This document shows positions 35,245 through 44,400 of a stretch of DNA of 45,585 nt, one piece after another. The notes under the pieces are model-generated. The model saw only the letters and a list, made by a program, of their open reading frames with translations, was not told the DNA's origin and ran no database searches. The translations under genes were made by a program, and so were the position numbers. Source of the stretch: Bacteroidales bacterium (GTDB lineage Bacteria > Bacteroidota > Bacteroidia > Bacteroidales > UBA932). The stretch is from assembly GCA_017960585.1 (NCBI GenBank), contig JAGCYX010000068.1:1-45585 (forward strand), read 5' to 3'. How positions within the stretch are numbered: position 1 is the first letter of the stretch; every line of letters starts with the position of its first letter.

Positions 35245-37237
35245 ATAGCCCGCGGCCACGAAGCATGGCGGCGGAGTCGGGCTCGCGGCCGGCGAAGGCC
35301 TTGTAGAGCGTCATCGGCTCCTCGGAGCCACCCTTCTCCAGGAAAGTCTCCTTGAACTTCTTCGCGAGCTCCAGGTCATACGGCCCGTCCGGCGAGGCGG
35401 CGAAGATGCTGAAGGCATCCTTGTCCAGCACCTCGGCCCAGAGGTAGCCGTAGTAACCGGCGGCGTAACCGCTGGAGAAGATGTGGTTGAAATAGGTCGA
35501 ACGGTAGCGGTAGGTAATCTCCGGGATCAGCCCGATCTCGTCCGCGATCTTCTGCTCGAAAGCGTCGATATCCACCCCTTTCGTCGTGGTGAGTTCGTGC
35601 CAGCGCATGTCCAGGATGGATGCGGCGCAGAGCTCCGTGGTCATGAAGCCCTGGTTGAACTTCTTGGCGTTCAGGATCTTCTGCACCAGCTCGGCCGGGA
35701 TGGGCTCGCCCGCGGCGTTCTTCGCGTACTTGGCAAGGAGCTCCGGCTGGAAGGCCCAGTTCTCGTTGAACTGCGAGAACATCTCCACGAAGTCGCGCGT
35801 GACGTTGGTGCCGCTCACGGAAGGATAGTGGCACTGCGTCAGCAGCCCGTGCAGGGCGTGGCCGAACTCGTGGAAGGTCGTCTCCACCTCGTCGATGGAC
35901 AGGTAGTCGTCGGAGAAGTTGCACACGTTCACGATGATCGGGCGGACCACCGTGCCGTCGGCCTCCACGTACTGCTCGCGGACGTTGTTCATCCACGCGC
36001 CGCCGCGCTTGCTCGGACGCGGCTTGTAGTCGGTCGTGAAGATGCCCAGCAGCGAGCCGTCGGCGGCGCTGACCTTGTAGGCGCGCACCTGCGGATTATA
36101 GACGGGCACATTCTCCAGGCGCTCGAAGTTCACCCCATACAGGATGTGCGCGTTGGTGAAGATGCCGTTCACCACGGAATCGATCTGGAAATACGGCTTG
36201 GTCAGCTCCTCGTCCAGGTCGTACTTGGCCTTGCGGACCTTCTCGGCGTAGTACCACCAGTCCCAGGGCTCCATCTTGGAGCCCTCCGGCAGTTTGCCAG
36301 CCTTGACCTCCGCGTCCATCACGGCCTGCATGTCGGCCAGCTCCGTCTTGGCGCGGGCCACGGCGGCCTGCATGATGCCGTCCAGGAAACTGTCCACGGT
36401 CTTCGTGTCGCCCGCCATCTTGTTGGCGAGGATGTACGCGGCGGCGTTGGGATAGCCGAGGATCTTCGCCTTCTCGGCGCGCAGGTCGAGCACCTCCAGC
36501 AGGAGCTGGCGGTTGTCGAACTCGTTGCCGCGGTGGCCGCGGGACGTGTAGGCCTCGTTGTACTGGCGGCGCAGCTCGCGGTCCTCGGTCGTGGTCATCT
36601 TGTCGGGATAGGCGGCCACGCTGAAGCCGAACTTGTCCAGGAAATCGTTGGACTCGGCGAGGATGTTGTTGCCGATCTTCTGCGTCTTGGCGGCGATGTC
36701 GGCGTTGATCTGGCGCAGGCGCGCCTGCTGCTCCTCCGGCAGGCCGATGCCCTCGCGCTCGAAGGCGTCGAAACGCTTCTTCAGCACCATCTGCTGCTCG
36801 CGCGTCAGGCCGCTCTGGTCGCCGCTGTAGACGGCCGCCACGCGGTTGTAGAGCGCCTTGTTGAAAGAAATGTTGTTCTCATGCTCGCTCATCAGCGAGA
36901 TCAGTTCCTCCTCCACGGCGGCCAGCGCATCGGTGCGGTCGGTCTCCGTGATGTTGTAGAACACGCCCACGACCTTGGAAAGCGTGCGGCCGGAAAGCTC
37001 CAGCGGCGCGATGGTATTCTCGAAGGTCGGCGTGTCGGGATTGGCGGTGATGGCGTCGATCTCGGCGTTCTGCTCCGCGATGCCCGCCTGCACGGCGGGG
37101 ATGAAGTCGGAGGCCTGGATCTGTTCGAACGGCGGAATGCCGTAAGGGGTATCCCATTCGGTCAGGAAGGGATTCACGCGATTATTGCAGGCTGTCATGG
37201 CAAAGATGAGGGCTGCGAATGCTAAAAGTTTCTTCAT
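35240..37237 (-). CDS. M3 family zinc metallopeptidase, lipoprotein (Dcp/oligopeptidase A-like)
   Basis: A 665-residue exported peptidase. Lipoprotein signal with FAMTAC (Cys17). Zinc site HEFGHALHGLL begins at His456 with the downstream Glu in TRDFVEMFSQF, as in peptidyl-dipeptidase Dcp and oligopeptidase A, which act on short peptides. The helical N-terminal part (PTFENTIAPLELSG) is also typical. It would trim peptides in the periplasm or at the surface. Start overlaps the stop of the upstream EEP gene by one base (TAATG). Its stop codon is provided by a dispersed repeat (35197-35244), so the original C-terminus may have been altered slightly. Confidence 0.93.
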   Translation of the reverse strand: MKKLLAFAALIFAMTACNNRVNPFLTEWDTPYGIPPFEQIQASDFIPAVQAGIAEQNAEIDAITANPDTPTFENTIAPLELSGRTLSKVVGVFYNITETDRTDALAAVEEELISLMSEHENNISFNKALYNRVAAVYSGDQSGLTREQQMVLKKRFDAFEREGIGLPEEQQARLRQINADIAAKTQKIGNNILAESNDFLDKFGFSVAAYPDKMTTTEDRELRRQYNEAYTSRGHRGNEFDNRQLLLEVLDLRAEKAKILGYPNAAAYILANKMAGDTKTVDSFLDGIMQAAVARAKTELADMQAVMDAEVKAGKLPEGSKMEPWDWWYYAEKVRKAKYDLDEELTKPYFQIDSVVNGIFTNAHILYGVNFERLENVPVYNPQVRAYKVSAADGSLLGIFTTDYKPRPSKRGGAWMNNVREQYVEADGTVVRPIIVNVCNFSDDYLSIDEVETTFHEFGHALHGLLTQCHYPSVSGTNVTRDFVEMFSQFNENWAFQPELLAKYAKNAAGEPIPAELVQKILNAKKFNQGFMTTELCAASILDMRWHELTTTKGVDIDAFEQKIADEIGLIPEITYRYRSTYFNHIFSSGYAAGYYGYLWAEVLDKDAFSIFAASPDGPYDLELAKKFKETFLEKGGSEEPMTLYKAFAGREPDSAAMLRGRGLL

Positions 37238-38307
37238 TATTTACTGAGTATGATATACGTAGGATAGTGGTCGGAATAGCCGTTAATGAACTGCCCGCCG
37301 GAGAAGGTCCGGAACGGCGTGCCGGCGTAGCGGCCCTCCTGCTGGGTGAGGAAGGGCGGATTGAAGACATAGCCGTAGTGGGTGGCGTCGCTCTTGAGGA
37401 TGTGGAGGCTGCCCTGCGCGTCGGTATCCGTCAGGGCGCCGTTCACGAAGATGCAGTCGAAGATGTTCCACTCGCCGTGGTACTCCTCCGTGCCGAAGCC
37501 GTCCTTGTGCATGCGCAGGAACGGGGAGAAGAGCTCGCCGTCCTTCATCTCTTCGATGGTCTCGCGGCCGCGCAGGTAGTCCGTCATGCAGACGTCCTCC
37601 GGGTTGTCGTTCATGTCGCCCATCACGACGATGTTGATGTCGGCATAGCGGTTCTCCAGCGTAAAGATGTCCTCCCGGACGATCTCCGCGGCGCGGCAGC
37701 GCAGGTCGCTCCCCTTCTCGCCCGTGCGGGAAGGCCAGTGGCACACATAGACCGCGAACACCTCGCCGTCCAGCACGCCGCGCACGCAGAGCACGTCGCG
37801 CGTCTTGAACTCGGCCTGCTCCTCGGGGGTCTTCTCGAAGACGATGTCGCTGGTCGTATTGAAATCGTACGGCAGCACGTGGGTCTCGATGACCTTGAAA
37901 TACTCCGGCCGGTAGAGCAGCGCGCAGTCGATGCCGCGCACGTCCGGGCTCTCCACGTGGACGAACTTGTAGCCCGCCTCCGCAATCTCCGGACGGGCTA
38001 CCAGGTCCTCGAGCACACGGTCGTTCTCAACCTCGGCGAGGCCCAGCAGCACGTGCCAGCGGCCGTTCTGTTCCGCCATGGCCTTGATGACCGAGGCGAT
38101 GTTGGCGAGCTTCCGCTCATATTTGTCGGGCGTCCAGGCGTTCTCCCCCTGCGGGGTGAAGGCCTGGTCGTTCTTGCCGCGGTCGTGCTCCGTGTCGAAG
38201 AGATTCTCGACATTGTAGAAACCGACCACCCAGGCGTCGTCCGGAATGTTCTGCGTGCAGGCTCCCAGGATCAGGAGCGCCGCGAAAAATGGAATAATCC
38301 TGTTCAT
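37237..38307 (-). CDS. Endonuclease/exonuclease/phosphatase family lipoprotein
   Basis: A 356-residue lipoprotein (ILGAC, Cys17) with the four-layer DNase I-like fold: FYNVENLFD at the N-terminus, LAEVENDRVLEDL with the metal Glu, the central VCHWPSR, VMGDMNDNPED, and the final GYSDHYPTYI carrying the catalytic Asp-His. This family includes secreted nucleases and phosphodiesterases; YNVENLFD is typical of a Bacteroidota secreted group. Its position just after a NUC1 nuclease and before a peptidase suggests cleavage of extracellular nucleic acid. Gap to the NUC1 gene is 8 bases. Confidence 0.9.
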   Translation of the reverse strand: MNRIIPFFAALLILGACTQNIPDDAWVVGFYNVENLFDTEHDRGKNDQAFTPQGENAWTPDKYERKLANIASVIKAMAEQNGRWHVLLGLAEVENDRVLEDLVARPEIAEAGYKFVHVESPDVRGIDCALLYRPEYFKVIETHVLPYDFNTTSDIVFEKTPEEQAEFKTRDVLCVRGVLDGEVFAVYVCHWPSRTGEKGSDLRCRAAEIVREDIFTLENRYADINIVVMGDMNDNPEDVCMTDYLRGRETIEEMKDGELFSPFLRMHKDGFGTEEYHGEWNIFDCIFVNGALTDTDAQGSLHILKSDATHYGYVFNPPFLTQQEGRYAGTPFRTFSGGQFINGYSDHYPTYIILSK

Positions 38308-38315
38308 GGTACAAT

Positions 38316-39752
38316 TTAGTTATTCCACCACCAGGCCTCTTCGGCCGGGTTCTGTGCCTCCACGGTCTTCTGCGTCTCCTCGGGCAGGTTCACGAAGAAA
38401 TCCACGCCCACCTTCTTCTCCAGCTCGTCGACGCTCATCGCCATCGATTTCTGGATGCTGGTGGCGGCATTGGCCTTGTTGTCGAACCAGAACGCCACGG
38501 CGGAATACTTGTCCGACGCGAGGCGCAGGATGGCCTTGTAGTACCCCGTGGGGACGCCGACCTTCTTGCTTTCCGTGTCCGTGGCGGAATGGACGGCCTT
38601 GTCGGTCCCATAGCAACCCGTCACGACGTACAGGGTGTCGGAGCGGGAGGCCCAGCCTCGGACCCTCGTTTCCAGGGCGGCCCAGGTGCCGGCATTGAAG
38701 TCACTGTTCTGCGGCGTGATGTTCGTGCTGAAGAAGGTTTCCATGTTCACGCGCCAGGCGCCGCGGTCGGCGGAAGGAATCTGATGGCCGCGGTCCAGCG
38801 GATCGTCGCCCGCCGCATACTTGTACCCATAGGCCAGGTACGGCTGCTGCTCCTGGGTCAGCAGCGGATCCATCGGGAAATGCGACCCGACGGAACGGGA
38901 GCCGGAATCGATGTATCCGGAACAAAGCGGATACGCCACCCAGGTGGAGACCAGGTTGGTATAGTCGTAATACGCGGCATAGCTGCGCTTCCCGTCCGGG
39001 AAATAATGGATCAGCAGGTCCTGCTTGTCCGTGGACGAGGTGGCCGGAAGTTCCAGCCAGCCGGCTTTCGTGGAAGCGACCTTCTTGCCGAGTTTATATT
39101 CCCCGGCGGTCTTGGAGACGAAGTACGCCGGAATCGTTCCGCCGGCCTCGGCATTGCCGTTGTACTCGCTGCGCAGGGTCATGATCGTGACCGTGTCCCC
39201 GGGCTTGAGCCCCAGCTTGGAGAACGACTGGTCGTTGGCGGTCGTCTGCTTCTCGGTGAGGCCGTACACCAGCACCAGGCCCGTGTCGTCGACCAGGTAG
39301 AAGTTGCCGTAATTCTTCTCCGGCAGGGAGGCGATCTCGCCGGTCAGCTTGTACCAGGTGGTCTTGTCGGCCTTCTTGGCGAGGAAATCGCGGATGGTGA
39401 AACGCGGCATGCCCGCCTGCGTGACGGTGATCTGCCCGGACTTCTCGCCGGCCGTCAAGGACAGCGTCGCCGTACGGGAGCTCTCGTCGGGATTCTCCGC
39501 CACGGTCACGGTCACCGCCTGGTACACGTCGGAAGCGCCGCCGGATGCGGGCGCGACGGTGACCCAGTTCTCAGAAGAACGGACGGACCAGCTCTGGTTG
39601 GTCAGGAAGGAAACATCCTGCGAACCACCCGCCGCTTCGACCGAAATGTTGGACGTGAGCAGGCTCAGACTCGCGGGAATATCCTTCTTGCAGCCGGTCA
39701 GCGCTATCGCGAACAGGCCGGCCAATATGGAAAACAGTCTCAATTCTTTCAT
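38316..39752 (-). CDS. BACON / OB-fold / NUC1 (DNA/RNA non-specific) endonuclease lipoprotein
   Basis: A 478-residue lipoprotein (ALTGC, Cys21) with three parts. Residues 25-114 are a BACON domain (ISVEAAGGSQDVSF, SWSVRSSENWVTVAPASG). Residues 117-212 are an OB-like module (YGNFYLVDDTGLVLVYGL) related to those of the next gene upstream. Residues about 225-478 form a NUC1 domain with DRGHQIPSADR (catalytic His323) and NITPQNSDFNAGTW, the Mg-binding Asn region of Serratia-type nucleases. It would cut DNA and RNA at the surface or in the periplasm. A consensus promoter (39759-39790) lies just upstream, so it can be transcribed apart from the receptor genes. Confidence 0.92.
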   Translation of the reverse strand: MKELRLFSILAGLFAIALTGCKKDIPASLSLLTSNISVEAAGGSQDVSFLTNQSWSVRSSENWVTVAPASGGASDVYQAVTVTVAENPDESSRTATLSLTAGEKSGQITVTQAGMPRFTIRDFLAKKADKTTWYKLTGEIASLPEKNYGNFYLVDDTGLVLVYGLTEKQTTANDQSFSKLGLKPGDTVTIMTLRSEYNGNAEAGGTIPAYFVSKTAGEYKLGKKVASTKAGWLELPATSSTDKQDLLIHYFPDGKRSYAAYYDYTNLVSTWVAYPLCSGYIDSGSRSVGSHFPMDPLLTQEQQPYLAYGYKYAAGDDPLDRGHQIPSADRGAWRVNMETFFSTNITPQNSDFNAGTWAALETRVRGWASRSDTLYVVTGCYGTDKAVHSATDTESKKVGVPTGYYKAILRLASDKYSAVAFWFDNKANAATSIQKSMAMSVDELEKKVGVDFFVNLPEETQKTVEAQNPAEEAWWWNN

Positions 39753-39758
39753 AACCTA

Positions 39759-39790
39759 CGAAGTTAAGGTTTTATAGCGAAAAACGCAAA
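39759..39790 (-). promoter_or_regulatory. Internal promoter for the nuclease-nuclease-peptidase unit
   Basis: On the minus strand TTTG (39790-39787), exactly 20 bases, TAACTTCG (39766-39759), near-perfect for Bacteroidota. The transcript would start right ahead of the ATG at 39752, nearly leaderless. The TTTG lies in the T tract of the terminator at 39788-39822. Confidence 0.7.
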
Positions 39791-39822
39791 AAAGTGGGCT
39801 GGTCGTGATGACCAGCCCACTT
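39788..39822 (-). terminator. Intrinsic terminator after the BACON/OB lipoprotein gene
   Basis: Read on the minus strand, AAGTGGGCTGGTC pairs perfectly with GACCAGCCCACTT (13 bp, 5-base loop) and is followed by TTTTG. It lies 20 bases past the stop at 39843 and would end or reduce receptor/lipoprotein transcripts before the nuclease genes. Confidence 0.88.
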
Positions 39823-39842
39823 CACGAATTAGATAAATATTA

Positions 39843-41402
39843 TTAGTCGATGGCCGGAGTGTGTCTCACGTAGATGGCGTTGACCATCTGCGGGTTACCC
39901 TTGTAAGAACTCTTCGGGCCGACAACTTCGATGAAGTCGCCTTCCTTGATGCCGAGTTTGGTAAGCAGGCTCTGGCCGGAAGCGCGGCTCAGGGTCGGGA
40001 CCATACCGTACACGTACACTCTGCCGGAGGCATCCTCAATATAGAAGTTGCTGTACTTGTTGTACTTGGTCGGGTCGTCCTTGTCCATCACGATGTCGCG
40101 GACCGTGCCGTTGATAATGTACAGGTCGGAACCGTCCTCGAGGGCGTTGAAGTCCGCGCAACTGAGTCTCTGGACAGGCGTGTGCTCCACGTAGTAACCG
40201 TTGACCATCTGCGGGTTGCCCTTGTAGGAGCCCTTCGGGCCGACCACGGTAAGCAGGTAACCGTACTGGATACCCTTCTTGGTCAGCACGTCCTGACCGG
40301 TGGCGCCGCCGGCCTCGGGAAGGAGACCATAGACGTAGACACGGCCGGTATCATCATTCAGGTAGAAGTTGCCGTACTTATTGTACTTGTCCGGATTCTC
40401 CTTATCCATCACGATGTCGGTCACGACACCCACCACGCGGAACTGGGCGTTGCCGTCCGGCTGGGCGTTGAACTCGGCGGCCGAGACTTCGACGATGGAG
40501 CCAATCTGGCTGAGAGCCTGCTGGCAGCTGTACTCCTTCTTGCCGTCGGTGGTCTTGAAGGTGATGACGGTCTCGCGGTCACCGCCGGCATTCGGCTGTG
40601 CGCGGAAAGTCACCACGTCGCCGGCGACGGAGGCGATGGAAAGCCAGCTCTCGGCATCCTCGGGAATCTCCACATAGACGCCCTGGCCCTTGTTGGCGAG
40701 CTTGACGGTGAAGAGGCCGCCCTCGATCGGGAGAACAGCATCCTCAGGCGTAATCTCGTCCACCTTGATGAGGGACTTGTTGATCTTGAGGACAGTCACG
40801 TCCACGAGCTCGACGGTGCCGTTGTAGACGGTCTTCGGGCCTTCGACGGTGATCTCGTCACCGACCTCGAGACCCCAGCTGAGGAAGTTCTGGGTGGCGC
40901 CCTTGGAGTCGAGCGTACCGTAGATGTACACCTCGCCGGTGCCGTCGTTGAGGTACCAGTTGCCGTAGGTCGTGTTGGCGATCGCGGTGCAGACGCCGGT
41001 GACGCGGTAGGTCTTGCTCTCCGGGCCCGCAAGGACCTCGGCGCAAGAAACCTCGGACACCACGGAAACACCCTGGATGACATTGATGTTCTGCACCTTG
41101 CCACCGCAGTTCAGGTGAATCTCAGTCGTGCGGCCATCCAGCACGGAGGCAGCGGAAAAAGTGACCGTGGACTGGCCGGCGCCGCCGGAAGTCGGGCTGA
41201 CGGTCAGCCAGGCAGGGATATCGGTGATCTCCCATGCGGAAGCGGCATCCAGCGTGATGGGGGTGCTGCCGCCACCGAGGGGAATGGAGACGAACGAAGA
41301 AGAGACCGTGACCTCGCTGAGGTAGTGCGGAAGCTCCTTCTCGCAACCGACCAGGACCGCCAGGGAGGCGATGAGGGAAAGGATGATATATTTCGCTTTC
41401 AT
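39843..41402 (-). CDS. Lipoprotein with two BACON-like and three OB-like (DUF5689-type) domains
   Basis: A 519-residue lipoprotein (LVGC, Cys20). Order: BACON 28-112; OB-like module 1 about 117-207 (YGNWYLNDGTGEVYIYG); second BACON-like domain about 209-300; OB-like modules 2 (306-408) and 3 (412-515). Modules 2 and 3 share long identical blocks (e.g. GPKGSYKGNPQMVN vs GPKSSYKGNPQMVN, and DIVMDK), a recent internal duplication. OB folds often bind nucleic acid or sugars; DUF5689 modules are commonly found in lipoproteins paired with TonB receptors and nucleases. It is 18 bases after the receptor gene and likely its surface-exposed partner in place of a SusD protein. Binding target is inferred. 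Confidence 0.82.
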   Translation of the reverse strand: MKAKYIILSLIASLAVLVGCEKELPHYLSEVTVSSSFVSIPLGGGSTPITLDAASAWEITDIPAWLTVSPTSGGAGQSTVTFSAASVLDGRTTEIHLNCGGKVQNINVIQGVSVVSEVSCAEVLAGPESKTYRVTGVCTAIANTTYGNWYLNDGTGEVYIYGTLDSKGATQNFLSWGLEVGDEITVEGPKTVYNGTVELVDVTVLKINKSLIKVDEITPEDAVLPIEGGLFTVKLANKGQGVYVEIPEDAESWLSIASVAGDVVTFRAQPNAGGDRETVITFKTTDGKKEYSCQQALSQIGSIVEVSAAEFNAQPDGNAQFRVVGVVTDIVMDKENPDKYNKYGNFYLNDDTGRVYVYGLLPEAGGATGQDVLTKKGIQYGYLLTVVGPKGSYKGNPQMVNGYYVEHTPVQRLSCADFNALEDGSDLYIINGTVRDIVMDKDDPTKYNKYSNFYIEDASGRVYVYGMVPTLSRASGQSLLTKLGIKEGDFIEVVGPKSSYKGNPQMVNAIYVRHTPAID

Positions 41403-41420
41403 ATTCGTACAGTCGATTGA

Positions 41421-44400
41421 TTAGTTAAACAGATACTTGAGACCGATGGAGGCGTACCAGCACTGACCGAGGCTATGGTTGGAAGTCCAGATCTGGGTGT
41501 TGGCGTTGATGGTGGAAGGCGTGGAGAAGGTGGCGTAACCCTCGGCGTCGACGCCCTCATACTTGAGGATGCGGCCCTCGACGATGTTCGGGTTCATATA
41601 CTTGCTCACGCCCCAGCTGGAGTTGAACAGGTTCAGCAGGTTCTTGATGTCCACGCTGAGCTGCAGGGTGTTGATGGTGTTGCCGATCTTCACGCTAAAG
41701 TCGTGCTTGTAGCTGAAGTCCACGCGGTGGACCCACGGGGAGTACACGCTGTAGGCCTCGGCGTACTGGCCCTGATGCTTGCTCAGGTAAGCGTCGCCGT
41801 GGACGAAGTCCATGAAGCGGGCGGCATCGTCGTTGGAGACGAAGCGGAACGCACCGGAGGAGACCTCCTGGTCGGTCGGGATATAGATGGCGTCGTAGTT
41901 GTAGCCGTCGCCGTTCATATCGTTGACCATCATGTAGGAGTAGTTGTAACCGCCTCTCCAGGCCTCGTAGATGAGGCTGAAGTGGTTGCCGCTGTTGTCG
42001 TTGTGGGTCGCGGAAGCGATCACACGGTCCGGGGTCACGTACTGGGAGTTGTGCAGCTGGATGTAGTTCGGTCCCTCGACGGTCGGCACATAGGTGAAGG
42101 CGGACTCGGCGGCGGAACCCGGCATGCCGGTGATTTCCTTGCTGACGGTGTGCGTGTAGGCGGCCATGAGGCTCAGGCCCTCGATCGGGCGGGCGTTCAG
42201 GGTCACGTTGGCGGACCAGCCGTAGCCCTTGCTGGTGTTCTCCAGCACGAAGGCCTTGGTGTTGTTGCGGAAGTTGTTGTAGATCGGACGGTTGTCAACA
42301 CCGTTGAAGCGGGCGAAACCGGCCACGTCCTTCATGCTCCAGTCGGAGATGGAGACCGCGTTGATGGTCTTGTTGAAGATACCCTCAACCTCGATGGAGA
42401 ACGGGAAGGAAGTCGGGAAGGAATAGTCGATAGCCAGGGAGGTCTTCCAGACCTGCGGCATGCGGAACTTGGGATCCACCGCGTTGACGGCGGAAGGAAC
42501 GGTACCGTCCTCAGGCTTCACCGTGCTCGGATAGCCGAGGCCGACGAGCTTGTTGTACAGGGCGGAGATGGTAGCCTTGCCACCCTCGGTCACGAGGCCG
42601 CCGTTGAAGACGTCCATCGAGAAACCGTTCTTGGCAGCGTTCTTGGCGTTGATCTGGGCCTGATACTGGACCAGACCGCCGTTGGTCGGCATATTGGTGA
42701 AGAACACCAGCGGGAGACGGCCGGAGAAGAGGCCGGTACCGCCGCGGACCTTGAGGGTCTTGTCGCCGAGGACATCCCAGTTGAAACCGATACGCGGGGA
42801 GACGGTCACCTTGGAGGTAGGCCACTTACCGGTGTCGATGTGGGTCTCTTCGTAGTTGTTGATCTTCGGATAGTAGTTCAGCTTGTAGATGGCGGCGTTG
42901 GTCATCAGGTCGCTGTTGTTGAAGAACAGGCCGTCCAGACGGATACCTCCGGTAAGCTTGAAGCGGTCGTTGACGTTCCACTCGTCCTGGGCGTAGATGC
43001 CGGCCTTGTAGAACTGGACGCGGGCCGCAGGCTTCTGCTCGCCGTCGTAGCCGTAGGTGAGGCAGACGATCTCCGGCGTGGCGCCGTTCAGGAAGTCGCT
43101 CAGGGAATCGTAGCGATAGTAACCGGAACCGTTACGCATGTACTGGTTGTCAGCCATCTGGTACTCGAAGCTGACACCGCCGGTGAACTTGTGGTCGCCC
43201 ATGTAGTAGGTCAGGTCGTCCTTGACGTTCGCCACGGTGTTGTGCACGGCGTTGTTCCAGGTGAAGAGCTCGTAACCCAGGGCCATGTAGATGTCCGGGG
43301 TGGCGCCCTCCTCGCGAACGTCGCCGTCCAGGATGTCGATGTGCGGGAACTCCTCGGAGTTGGTGCCGCGGACGTCATCCAGCTTGGAATAGGTGGCGAG
43401 GAACTGGTTGGACAGGTTGTCGGTCAGACGGCTGTTCAGATCCAGGGAGAAGGTGTGGACGATGTTCTGCATCGAGTACATCGAGTTGGCGAAGGACATG
43501 GAGTTCTTCGACATACGGGCGCTGGCCATACGGGTGCCGCCGTCCATGGAAGAAGCGTTCGGGCTGTTCCACTTGTTGTTCAGCGTGTAGTTGTAACGCA
43601 GGGCGAGCTTGTGCTTGTCGCTGATGTTCCAGTCGATGCGGGCCAGGATCTTCATATTGTCCTCGTTGGCGGGGAAATCGGTCCAGGAACCGGTGTCGTA
43701 GCCATACTTGCTCTTCACGAAGTTGGAAACGGTCTGCAGGTCGCTCACCGTGGTGCGGGAGATGAAGTTGTCCGCATCGGCCTTGCCGTCCGTGGAGCCG
43801 TGCCAGCGGTTCACGACCGTCGGGGTCATCGACTTCTCGAAATTCGCGAAGAAGAAGAGCTTGTTCTTGACGATCGGGCCGCCCAGGGTGAAGCCGTAGG
43901 TGGTGTTGCGGTCCTTGTCGCGGGCGCCGGGGAGCTGCTCGCCGTCCACCGCGTCACCGCGCATGTTCTCGTTGCGGTGATAGATGTAGGCCGTGCCCTT
44001 GAAGGTGTTGGTACCGGACTTGGTGATGGCGTTCACGCCGCCGCCGATGAAGTTCGTCTGGCGGACGTCGTACGGGGAGATCACCACCTGCATCTCCTCG
44101 ATGGCGTCGATGGAAATCGGGGTGCCGCCGCCGGGCAGGCCGTCGGACAGACCGAAGTTGTTGTTGAAGTTGGCACCGTCCACGGTGAAGTTGGCCAGAC
44201 GGCCGTCGGAACCGGCGAAGCTCATGCCGTTACCGCCGTACGGGGACAGGCGGGTCACATCGGTGATGCTGCGGCTGACCGTAGGAAGGGAAGTAATCTG
44301 GGCGCTGTTGATGTTGGTCGCGGCACCGGTCTTCTCGGCCGCGAACTTGGAAGCGGCTTCGGAGATCACGATGGCCTCGCTCAGCATCTGCGTGTCGTCA

